Shown here: positions 1 through 4,750 of the stretch, piece by piece
Position numbering within the stretch: position 1 is the first letter of the stretch
Layout: the number at the start of each line of letters is the position of its first letter
From: Actinomycetes bacterium
GTDB lineage: Bacteria > Actinomycetota > Actinomycetes > Mycobacteriales > Micromonosporaceae
Reading direction: 5' to 3'
NCBI GenBank assembly: GCA_021793335.1
Contig: JAJYSW010000205.1
Location: 1 to 5,767, forward strand
Length of the DNA: 5,767 nucleotides
Notes under the pieces: model-generated
What the model was told of the DNA's origin: nothing
Database searches by the model: none
Seen by the model: the letters and a program-made list of their open reading frames with translations, nothing else
Translations under genes and position numbers: made by a program

Positions 1-2
1 GC

Positions 3-152
3 GCGCTGACCGGCCCGACCGGGCTCGATGGCCTCAAGGTGCGCCAGTGGGTGTGCTGGTGCGGAGCCGAGCATGACCGGGACCAGAACGCTGAGAGCAA
101 CATCAGGCGTGAAGGCAAGCGTCTGGTGGCCGCCGGGCAGGCGGACACGTAA
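3..152 (+). CDS. tnpB: TnpB (RNA-guided transposon nuclease), C-terminal fragment cut by the window edge
   Basis: The frame starting at base 3 is open from the window edge to a TAA at 150-152, giving the last 49 residues of a TnpB protein. Visible are the second half of the TnpB zinc ribbon (W-V-C-W-C-G, the second CxxC-type knuckle) and the motif H-D-R-D-Q-N-A-E-S-N-I just after it. That motif carries the final RuvC catalytic Asp typical of OrfB_Zn_ribbon proteins. A short basic tail follows (R-R-E-G-K-R). TnpB proteins are about 400 residues long, so some 350 residues lie outside the window. Family knowledge: TnpB uses an omega RNA, transcribed from the 3' end of its own gene and the element's right end, to cut DNA next to a transposon-associated motif. 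The downstream sequence fits such an RNA. Whether the gene is intact upstream, and whether a TnpA partner exists, cannot be seen. Confidence 0.88.
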   Translation, partial: ALTGPTGLDGLKVRQWVCWCGAEHDRDQNAESNIRREGKRLVAAGQADT

Positions 153-283
153 AACGCCTGCGGAGCCCGTGTCAGACCAGGGAGACCTGGCAGTGGGCGT
201 TGCAACAGGAACCCGCCCGTAGCCGGTCCGTACCAACGGGCCGCAAGCCGGGAACCCCCTCCCTTCAGGGAAGAGAGGATGTC
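130..283 (+). ncRNA. Putative omega RNA scaffold and right end of the TnpB element
   Basis: The sequence from the tnpB 3' end to about 283 has nested pairings expected of an omega RNA. AACGCC (153-158) pairs with GGCGTT (196-201). Inside that helix CCAGG (177-181) pairs with CCTGG (186-190) across a GAGA loop. GCCCGT (215-220) pairs with ACGGGC (236-241). The last helix, 258-278, has nine positions per arm with one C/A mismatch and an AGG loop, and is followed by ATGTC. From memory, many actinobacterial tnpB elements end in a similar short hairpin plus GAGGATGTC. I place the element boundary near 283, so a guide would begin near 284. The 5' limit of the RNA is a guess, and the exact boundary is uncertain by a few bases. 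Confidence 0.6.
258..278 (+). repeat. Subterminal hairpin of the TnpB element right end
   Basis: The arms CCTCCCTTC (258-266) and GAAGAGAGG (270-278) pair at eight of nine positions around an AGG loop. A palindrome close to the right end is characteristic of IS200/IS605-type elements, where the transposase recognises it as single-stranded DNA. In the omega RNA it would be the guide-proximal stem. Confidence 0.6.
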
Positions 284-568
284 GCTTTTCCATGCTGTCG
301 TTATCCCGCTTCAGTTCTCGGGCCTGTTTGCGAAGTTCGCGCAGCTCCTGAGTGGCCTCGGGCGGGTCTCGGGTCGCTTCGGGGAGTTCGAATCGGGCGG
401 CATGGTGCCATGCTTGCGGGCTCGGTGGCACCAGTAATGCCGGGAATCCGGATTGACTCCCAGACCGCGGGCTACGCCCGTGACCGTCTTCCTCGGCAGG
501 CACTCAGCTCGACGGTCTGAGCGCGGAACTCGGTATCTGGCTGGTCCTCTGCAGTTTTGTACGGCGTG
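284..568 (-). pseudogene. IS3-family transposase OrfA, truncated and frameshifted
   Basis: Read on the minus strand, three pieces line up with the usual layout of an IS3 OrfA (about 100 residues: N-terminal HTH, then a leucine-zipper helix). Bases 499-540 encode P-D-T-E-F-R-A-Q-T-V-E-L, like the common 'Y-x-x-E-F-R-x-x-A-V-x-L' opening. Bases 443-490 encode K-T-V-T-G-V-A-R-G-L-G-V-N-P-D-S, a clear HTH. Bases 285-356 encode A-T-Q-E-L-R-E-L-R-K-Q-A-R-E-L-K and onward, the coiled-coil helix. Each piece is in a different frame, so at least two frameshifts separate them and no functional protein can be made. The helix runs straight into the right end of the TnpB element near 284, which probably cut the gene there. 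The start codon is not identifiable. Family assignment is from motif shape, not a database match. Confidence 0.68.
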
Positions 569-673
569 TGACCGCAGCAACGGAAGCCCTTCGGCCGAAG
601 TGTGATGTCCGCGAGGTCTGGCGGCGAACGGCCGCGCCTCGATTATCGGTGACGGTGCTGTACCCTGGCTACG

Positions 674-689
674 GCTGCCCGTCGGCAGC
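674..689. repeat. Small hairpin just upstream of the tRNA gene
   Basis: GCTGCC (674-679) and GGCAGC (684-689) pair perfectly around a CGTC loop, ending four bases before the tRNA. It may form in the leader of the tRNA precursor. No role is shown by the sequence. Confidence 0.35.
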
Positions 690-693
690 TGCC

Positions 694-767
694 CGGGACG
701 TGGCGCAGCTTGGTAGCGCACCCGCTTTGGGAGCGGGGGGTCGCAGGTTCAAATCCTGTCGTCCCGA
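694..767 (+). tRNA. tRNA-Pro, anticodon TGG
   Basis: A complete 74-nt cloverleaf can be drawn. The acceptor arms CGGGACG (694-700) and CGTCCCG (760-766) pair fully, with discriminator A at 767. The C1-G72 pair is a hallmark of bacterial tRNA-Pro. The anticodon stem CCCGC (721-725)/GCGGG (733-737) closes the loop TTTGGGA, placing TGG at 728-730, which reads CCN proline codons. The T arm GCAGG (743-747)/CCTGT (755-759) encloses TTCAAAT, and the variable loop has five bases. The D arm lies in GGCGCAGCTTGGTAGCGC. The 3' CCA is not encoded (CTG follows), so it must be added after transcription, as for many actinobacterial tRNAs. A terminator hairpin lies 25 bases downstream. It stands alone between insertion-sequence remnants, and tRNA genes are common integration sites. 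Confidence 0.97.
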
Positions 768-792
768 CTGATTTGTCAGCATTTTCATGGTT

Positions 793-820
793 ATGGGGAA
801 GTCTCACGAGGCTTCCCCAT
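793..820 (+). terminator. Terminator hairpin after tRNA-Pro
   Basis: ATGGGGAAG (793-801) pairs perfectly with CTTCCCCAT (812-820). The stem can extend by a T-G, a C-G and a T-A pair to leave a CACG tetraloop, giving about 12 pairs. GACTGTTT follows, a weak T-tract. Its position 25 bases past the tRNA fits transcription termination. Confidence 0.72.
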
Positions 821-1108
821 GACTGTTTCAGGTGCCGTTATGTGGCTTTCGCTGTGTGTATGGCGGGTTTGTCTTCGTGTGATGCGCAGAGGTTTGGTTC
901 TACCGTTGGTGGAGGCGGCTGGCACTTTCGGTGCAGTGGATGTAGAGGTGCAGGAGAGGCGCGTCTCGGTTGCCGACTCATTCGTCGATTCGTTTGGGGA
1001 CTTCCGCGTTGAGCCGCCTGATCAGGCGGGAATGTCGCGCGGGGCAGATCTGGGGCGCTTTGGGGAATCATGACACTGCCTCATTGAATTTTTCCTACGC
1101 GCCCTGGG
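821..1108. other. Gene-free stretch between tRNA-Pro and the orfB remnant
   Basis: No protein I can defend is coded here. An 84-codon plus-strand frame (819-1073) starts inside the terminator stem, has no ribosome-binding site, and only about 60% G/C at third positions, far below the real genes nearby. The one structured element is the palindrome at 1014-1029. Composition is mixed, suggesting decayed mobile-element sequence. Confidence 0.5.
1014..1029. repeat. Perfect 16-bp palindrome
   Basis: CCGCCTGATCAGGCGG is its own reverse complement with no spacer. It resembles a dimeric protein-binding site or the core of a decayed element end, but no gene nearby tells which. Confidence 0.5.
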
Positions 1109-1320
1109 CTATGACCGGGCCGGCTCGAATGCTTCTCGGGCTTCGGTCGGTGGGAGGCGCCATTGGCTGAATGCAAGCACCTTCGGCTGTGACACAAAAC
1201 GATCCATGTCGCAATCTCCTGCTTGAAACCGGTTCGCGTAGGGCATGAGGCCCGTGGCGTCGGCTCATGCTTCAGCGCGTTGAGGAAGCCTCGGCCGTCG
1301 TGCTGATGCGCCGATGGAAG
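1109..1320 (-). pseudogene. IS3-family transposase OrfB, degraded C-terminal fragment
   Basis: The minus strand encodes a decayed version of the C-terminal end of an IS3 DDE transposase. G-F-L-N-A-L-K-H-E (about 1264-1293) matches the usual 'S-F-F-x-x-L-K-x-E', which holds the last catalytic Glu region. F-K-Q-E-I-A-T-W-I-V (1198-1227) matches '(A)-R-x-x-I-x-x-W-I-x-x-Y-N'. R-R-C-L-H-S-A-N-G (1159-1185) matches 'R-R-L-H-S-x-L-G'. A frameshift then continues as P-P-T-E-A-R-E-A-F-E-P-A-R-S to a TAG at 1109-1111, like 'S-P-x-E-Y-E'. The catalytic Asp residues and the rest of the gene are absent. It lies on the side of the tRNA opposite the orfA remnant and in the wrong order to form one element with it. 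The call rests on pattern only. Confidence 0.55.
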
Positions 1321-1364
1321 TCGACTCGCTTCAGGAGCGGCTTGCGTCCTTGGTTCGGAGAGAG

Positions 1365-1376
1365 GGGAGGCCTCCC
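1365..1376. terminator. Possible weak terminator palindrome downstream of the MFS gene
   Basis: GGGAGGCCTCCC is a perfect 12-bp palindrome starting 15 bases past the MFS stop codon in the direction of minus-strand transcription. A hairpin with a GGCC loop would be short, and no T-tract follows, so the terminator role is a weak guess. Confidence 0.25.
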
Positions 1377-1391
1377 GGCCCAGGTATCGCT

Positions 1392-2684
1392 TCATACATC
1401 GGATTTTTTCCTTTTCGGACTTTCCTTCGGCGGTTCTCCACCCAACATAGGCACGGGCTTCCTTCGGGCGACGGGTGCGAGCAGTGCGATGGCCGCAGCC
1501 GTGAGCGCGATGGTGGCGAGGAAGGCGAACATCTGCGGATGGTCGCCGGTCCAGTCGGTCAGGAGCGCGCCGGCCCAGGGGCCGAGGGCGATGGCGATGG
1601 TGGCGGGGGCGCTGAAGACGCCGTGGAGGGTGGCATAGCCGCTGGTGCCCCAGCGGTCGGAGACGGCGGTGGCTTCCAGGAGCGTGAAAGCGCCGCGGGC
1701 GGCGCCGAGGGCGATGACGACGGTGAAGACGACGGCGGTCGGCCCGGTGACGATCGCGACGGCGGCGGTGGTGACCGCTGCACAGATCAGGATCACTATG
1801 GTGCGCATGGTTGGACCGGTGTGTTCGACCAGTGGGGCGTAGCCGATGCGGCCGAGCAGTTGCCCTGCGCCGCAGAGCCCGAGCGCCCAAGCGGCGGTGG
1901 TGGTGTCCATACCGCGTCCTGTCAGCAGCGGCACCAGGTAGAGGGTGGCGGCGAACATCGCGAACGTCGCTAGTGCCATGGCTCCCGACAAGGCGATGAA
2001 GGCCGGTGAGCGCATGATCGCGCGCCGGGACGTGGACCGCTTCGAGCCGCCGTCGCGGCGAGTGGGGGCCTGGGCGATCCAGGGCGGGTCGAGCGCGACG
2101 GCGTGGGCGGGGACGGTGATGACAGCGAGAAGGATCGCGAGGACGACATAGCTCTCTCGCCATGACAAGTGGTCGGTGAGCGCGGCTGTCAGGGGCGCGA
2201 AGACGGTGCTGGCGAGTCCGGCGACCAGGGTCAGGGTGGTGAGGGCTTTGACGCGGGCAGGGCCGTACCAGACGGTGATGGCGGCGAAGGCGGGCTTGTA
2301 GAAGACGCATGCCTGCGCGGACCCGGCGAGAGCCCATGCGGCGGTGAACCACAGCGGGCCCGGCGCGGCCGCGATGCAGAGCACCGCGAGGGTGGCGATG
2401 ACCGATCCGCTCGTCATGACCGGGCGCGGACCGTATCGGTCGAGGAGTCGGCCGGCCGGGATGCCGGCGAGTGCGGAGACGGCCAGACCGGTGGAGAAGG
2501 CGCCCATGACGGCACCGGTCGACCAGCCAGTGTCGGAGCCGATGGCGCCGGCCAGGACGGGGAAGGCGTAGAACAGTACGCCCCAGCTGGTGATCTGGGT
2601 GACGCACAGGGCGGCGAGCGCGCGGCGCGGGGCGGGTGGGCGCTCGTCCACCCGCCCCGCCGTCTCCGCTGTGGCGGTGTCCAT
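1392..2684 (-). CDS. MFS transporter of the arsO-linked cassette
   Basis: This 430-residue protein has the length and hydrophobic pattern of a 12-helix major facilitator. Helix 1 is near residues 22-48. The loop 2-3 signature G-R-L-L-D-R-Y-G-P-R (78-87) is MFS motif A. A charged central loop near residues 205-225 (rich in Arg, Lys, Ser) separates the two six-helix halves. The N-terminal Q-I-T-S-W-G-V-L-F-Y-A-F region recalls the oxalate/formate-antiporter-like MFS branch; that is from memory. It starts six bases after the arsO stop, so the two are almost surely cotranscribed and probably coupled. No purine-rich ribosome site is visible before the ATG, supporting coupling. By context it likely exports the product of ArsO or the toxic metalloid itself. 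It is not an ArsB or Acr3 pump, and equivalence to ArsJ is not supported since no GAPDH partner is seen. The last 18 residues are Lys/Glu/Pro-rich with less biased codons, ending beside IS debris, so the native C terminus may have changed. Confidence 0.88.
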   Translation of the reverse strand: MDTATAETAGRVDERPPAPRRALAALCVTQITSWGVLFYAFPVLAGAIGSDTGWSTGAVMGAFSTGLAVSALAGIPAGRLLDRYGPRPVMTSGSVIATLAVLCIAAAPGPLWFTAAWALAGSAQACVFYKPAFAAITVWYGPARVKALTTLTLVAGLASTVFAPLTAALTDHLSWRESYVVLAILLAVITVPAHAVALDPPWIAQAPTRRDGGSKRSTSRRAIMRSPAFIALSGAMALATFAMFAATLYLVPLLTGRGMDTTTAAWALGLCGAGQLLGRIGYAPLVEHTGPTMRTIVILICAAVTTAAVAIVTGPTAVVFTVVIALGAARGAFTLLEATAVSDRWGTSGYATLHGVFSAPATIAIALGPWAGALLTDWTGDHPQMFAFLATIALTAAAIALLAPVARRKPVPMLGGEPPKESPKRKKSDV

Positions 2685-2690
2685 GGGAGA

Positions 2691-3776
2691 TCAGCCGAGA
2701 GCGATGTGGGCGCCGCGGGCGTAGGCGGCCAGGGGCTCGATGACGTGTGCGGCATCGGCTGCGACGCCGCGCAGGGTATTGGATGCGAAGGAGCGCTGGA
2801 ACTCCAGGCCGAGGTAGACCAGGCCAGGGTGGGTGGTGGAGATTCCACCCAGGTGTCGGGGTGCGCCATGTCCGTCGAGTGCGCCGAGAGAGGCCAGATA
2901 AGGCAGGTGGGGCCGGTACCCGGTGGCGAAGATGACTGCGTCGACCGGTTCGCGAGAGCCGTCGCCCCAGACGAGCTCATCGCCCTCGAAGGCGGTGAAA
3001 AGCGGCTGCCGGTCGAGCAGTCCCTGATCGAACGCGTCTTGGTAGCCGCCGGTGTCGATGGCGAGACGGCCGGGCAGGAATCGGGCGAACCATTCGGCGG
3101 GGAGATGATCGAATCCGGCGGCGAGCGCATGGTGGAGGTCTTTGCCGCCAGGGCGCTGCTCGACGAGGGTGAGCGGCGCGCGCGAGGCGAGTGTGACCGT
3201 GGCGTGGTGCGCGAGCTCGCAGGCGATCTGCACGGCCGAGTTTCCGGCTCCGACGACGACTACCCGCTTGCCGGCGAAGGGCCCGGGCTCACGGTAGTCG
3301 GCTGCGTGGACGAGCCGTCCGGTGAACTCGTCCTGGCCGGGGAAGCGAGGCCGCACCGGATTGGCGAAGGAGCCGGAGGCGGCGACGACGCCGGCGGCCT
3401 CGATGGCCTCTCCCGTAGCGGTGTGGACGGTGTAGACGTCGCCGTCGACGGTGACGTCCACGGCAGGAGTGTGGGTGCGGATTTCGGCATTGAGGCCGGC
3501 GGCGAAGGCTTCGAGGTAAGCGGCGATTTCGTCGCGGGCGGGGTAGCGGTCGGGATCGCCCTCGAAGGGACGGAAGCCGGGGATCCGACTGAACCGGGCA
3601 GGGGAGAAAACTCGCAGGCTGTCGTAGTAAGCCGGCCACGAACCTGCGGGGCGCGGCCCGGCCTCTAGGACCAGGGGGCGCAGGCCGGCGTCGAGAACGG
3701 CGCGGGCTGCGGCCGACCCGGACTGGCCGCAGCCGATGATCACGATGGGTTTGCTGTTGTGGGTCACAGGGAACAT
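2691..3776 (-). CDS. arsO: ArsO-type FAD/NAD(P)H-dependent monooxygenase
   Basis: A 361-residue cytosolic flavoprotein with the two-dinucleotide-fold layout of flavin monooxygenases. The FAD fold G-C-G-Q-S-G is at 15-20, with Glu38 at the end of the second strand to hold the ribose, then G-S-W at 45-47. The NAD(P)H fold G-A-G-N-S-A is at 176-181 after K-R-V-V-V-V. The closing motif A-T-G-Y-R-P-H-L-P-Y-L is at 284-294. No CxxC redox pair is present (Cys16 and Cys186 only), so it is not a thioredoxin reductase. Family knowledge: ArsO proteins occur in arsenic gene clusters of Streptomyces and others; their exact reaction is not settled as far as I know. Oxidation of a trivalent arsenical is the usual suggestion. 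It is divergent from an ArsR gene, with the MFS gene following. The ATG lies four bases from a perfect palindrome and lacks a ribosome site, suggesting a leaderless or very short-leader mRNA. A GTG three codons in is an alternative start. Confidence 0.82.
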   Translation of the reverse strand: MFPVTHNSKPIVIIGCGQSGSAAARAVLDAGLRPLVLEAGPRPAGSWPAYYDSLRVFSPARFSRIPGFRPFEGDPDRYPARDEIAAYLEAFAAGLNAEIRTHTPAVDVTVDGDVYTVHTATGEAIEAAGVVAASGSFANPVRPRFPGQDEFTGRLVHAADYREPGPFAGKRVVVVGAGNSAVQIACELAHHATVTLASRAPLTLVEQRPGGKDLHHALAAGFDHLPAEWFARFLPGRLAIDTGGYQDAFDQGLLDRQPLFTAFEGDELVWGDGSREPVDAVIFATGYRPHLPYLASLGALDGHGAPRHLGGISTTHPGLVYLGLEFQRSFASNTLRGVAADAAHVIEPLAAYARGAHIALG

Positions 3777-3844
3777 CGTATCGTCATTTCGTGAAATGAC
3801 GACATGATGGGATGGTGGTATCGGTCACCGGTCATACTTGACCC
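3777..3844. promoter_or_regulatory. Divergent arsO/arsR promoter region
   Basis: These 68 bases must hold promoters for both directions. For arsR, CATACT (3833-3838) is a plausible -10 element. Six bases separate it from the arsR ATG at 3845, which fits transcription starting at the A of the ATG, a leaderless mRNA. No good -35 hexamer is visible. GGTCA (3823-3827) and TGACC (3839-3843) form a looser inverted repeat flanking this -10. No clear promoter hexamers could be assigned for arsO, whose start abuts the palindrome at 3781-3802. Confidence 0.5.
3781..3802. promoter_or_regulatory. Likely ArsR operator (perfect 10+10 palindrome)
   Basis: TCGTCATTTC (3781-3790) and GAAATGACGA (3793-3802) are exact reverse complements separated by GT. 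It is the strongest dyad in the divergent region, is more AT-rich than its surroundings, and its size suits a dimeric winged-helix repressor. Its near edge is four bases from the arsO ATG and its far edge 42 bases from the arsR ATG. A bound ArsR dimer would cover the arsO initiation region directly. Its reach over the arsR promoter is less certain. Confidence 0.7.
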
Positions 3845-4174
3845 ATGACGACCGAGACAGGGCCCCTCGACGCCGGCGTGCAGGACTTCCTCAAGGCGCT
3901 GGCCAGTGCCACTCGGCAAGAGGTCATGTTCCTGTTCAGCGGCGACACCGAATTGACTGTCGGCGAGGTCGCCAAGCGGCTCTCGATCGCACCGTCGGCG
4001 GCTTCGACTCATCTGGCGATGCTGCGTGAGGCGGGCGTCCTGGCCTCCCGGCGCGAGTGGAAGACCGTTTACTACCGGGCCGACCCCGAGGGCATCCTCC
4101 GCAACCTCGACGGTCTGCGCGACTACCTGCTCGCCTGCTGCCCGCCCGCCGACTACGAACGGCGCTGCAGCTGA
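3845..4174 (+). CDS. arsR: ArsR/SmtB-family metalloid-responsive repressor
   Basis: A 109-residue protein, the usual size for this family. It has the winged-helix fold: T-V-G-E-V-A-K-R-L-S-I-A-P-S-A-A-S-T-H-L (38-57) is the helix-turn-helix, and R-E-W-K-T-V-Y-Y-R (70-78) is the beta wing. The classical arsenite site in the DNA-binding helix, ELCVCDL, is replaced by E-L-T-V-G-E-V (36-42) and has no cysteine. Instead Cys98, Cys99 and Cys108 lie at the C terminus (L-L-A-C-C-P-P, then R-R-C-S). This resembles the relocated C-terminal site of Acidithiobacillus ferrooxidans ArsR (Cys95, Cys96, Cys102), though the gap to the third Cys is longer. Arsenite, antimonite or a trivalent organoarsenical are the likely inducers. 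It is divergent from arsO and probably controls it through the palindrome between them. The ATG is chosen because it begins the conserved region and matches a leaderless start; no ribosome site precedes it. Confidence 0.85.
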   Translation: MTTETGPLDAGVQDFLKALASATRQEVMFLFSGDTELTVGEVAKRLSIAPSAASTHLAMLREAGVLASRREWKTVYYRADPEGILRNLDGLRDYLLACCPPADYERRCS

Positions 4175-4176
4175 GC

Positions 4177-4212
4177 GGCCGCAGCGGGCACCAGACTCTG
4201 GGTGCGGCGGCC
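4177..4212 (+). terminator. Possible terminator of arsR
   Basis: The outer arms GGCCGC (4177-4182) and GCGGCC (4207-4212) and the inner arms GCACC (4188-4192) and GGTGC (4201-4205) can form an interrupted GC-rich hairpin beginning two bases after the arsR stop. Only TT follows, but actinobacterial terminators often lack a T-tract. Confidence 0.42.
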
Positions 4213-4459
4213 TTGCGAGTGGTTCCCGGCTTACCTTGAGCGCCCGTCGACGGTGCGCTGCTCTCACGTGCAGTCGGCCTCGGCGGGAGGCGAGAGGCCG
4301 GCAAGGGCCCGGAGCGAGCACCACGGCACAGGCGCAGCCGAGCTTGAGACAGCCGGTCGTGAAACGGAGGATTCGGACCTTGAGGCGAGCTTCCCGTCCC
4401 TCGACCGCGCCGCTTGCGAGCGGGCCATGCGTCGTCGGATACGGGCGAGGCGGCGAGAC

Positions 4460-4481
4460 CTTTCCGCTGAGCGACGGAAAG
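4460..4481. repeat. Perfect 7-bp stem-loop
   Basis: CTTTCCG (4460-4466) pairs with CGGAAAG (4475-4481) around an eight-base loop. There is no T-tract and its role is unknown. Confidence 0.35.
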
Positions 4482-4647
4482 ACGCTGGATGAGGTGCCGT
4501 GGCAGTGACTTCGGTTCTCATGTCGGAGCGCCGGGAGGAGCCGGAAACGGCGCGAGCGCTGCGATGTGGGCCGGGCGGGCGAACGATCAGCTGTCTGCGG
4601 TGGTGTATTCGAATAAGCGATGGCCAGGTCGACTTGGCGCTCGGCCG

Positions 4648-4677
4648 TGCCTCGCGGTGATCGAGCGCCGCGAGGCA
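4648..4677. repeat. Perfect 10-bp stem-loop
   Basis: TGCCTCGCGG (4648-4657) and CCGCGAGGCA (4668-4677) are exact reverse complements around a ten-base loop. It lies 74 bases past the membrane-protein stop on the minus strand, so it may act as a secondary terminator. It could equally belong to a decayed element. Confidence 0.45.
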
Positions 4678-4695
4678 GCAGTCGCGGTCCGGGGG

Positions 4696-4718
4696 AAGCA
4701 TGCGCGGCGCATGAGCTT
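4696..4718 (-). terminator. Possible terminator of the membrane-protein gene
   Basis: CATGCGC and GCGCATG (4699-4713) pair around a single central base. With a two-base bulge the stem extends to AAG/CTT (4696-4698 with 4716-4718), giving ten pairs. A real hairpin would open some central pairs for its loop. It lies 32 bases downstream of the minus-strand stop codon and is followed by a run of C, not T. Confidence 0.4.
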
Positions 4719-4750
4719 GCGAACGTATGAGGATCGTCCCTCTTCAGTGG

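Larger units (their letters stand above)
4213..4750. other. Gene-free convergent intergenic region with several hairpins
   Basis: This roughly 540-base stretch separates the end of arsR from the end of the minus-strand membrane-protein gene. Open frames here (for example plus 4202-4492 and minus 4264-4701) show no recognisable motif, poor starts and weak codon bias, so I call none of them. The visible structure is three perfect or near-perfect hairpins, at 4460-4481, 4648-4677 and 4696-4718. Confidence 0.5.

Noticed and set aside
819..1073. 84-codon plus-strand frame after the tRNA
   Set aside because: It starts within the terminator stem, has no ribosome site, shows weak third-position G/C bias and has no recognisable motif. 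I considered an integrase remnant because of the tRNA but saw no integrase residues.
1081..2607. Long 508-codon minus-strand frame overlapping the MFS gene
   Set aside because: It is very rich in Arg, His and Pro, the signature of an out-of-frame reading of GC-rich DNA. The overlapping frame gives a clean MFS protein. Only its tail (about 1109-1320) is of interest, as an orfB remnant.
1392..2684. Calling the MFS protein ArsJ
   Set aside because: ArsJ works with a glyceraldehyde-3-phosphate dehydrogenase encoded beside it, and none is present. The sequence alone does not let me assign this MFS branch.
2169..3668. 499-codon plus-strand frame antisense to arsO and the MFS gene
   Set aside because: A Gly/Glu/Asp/Val-rich antisense shadow with no domain; the minus-strand frames have clear motifs.
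2691..3776. Calling the flavoprotein a thioredoxin reductase (ArsT-like)
   Set aside because: There is no CxxC redox pair. The A-T-G-Y-R-P motif and domain order fit a flavin monooxygenase of ArsO type.
3764..4324. 186-codon minus-strand frame antisense to arsR
   Set aside because: The plus strand encodes a clear ArsR protein with wing and HTH; the antisense frame has no motif and covers the promoter region.
4202..4492. 96-codon plus-strand frame after arsR, with an Arg-rich end
   Set aside because: It begins inside the putative arsR terminator, with no ribosome site and no motif; the low-complexity Arg/Ala content is typical of chance frames in this DNA.
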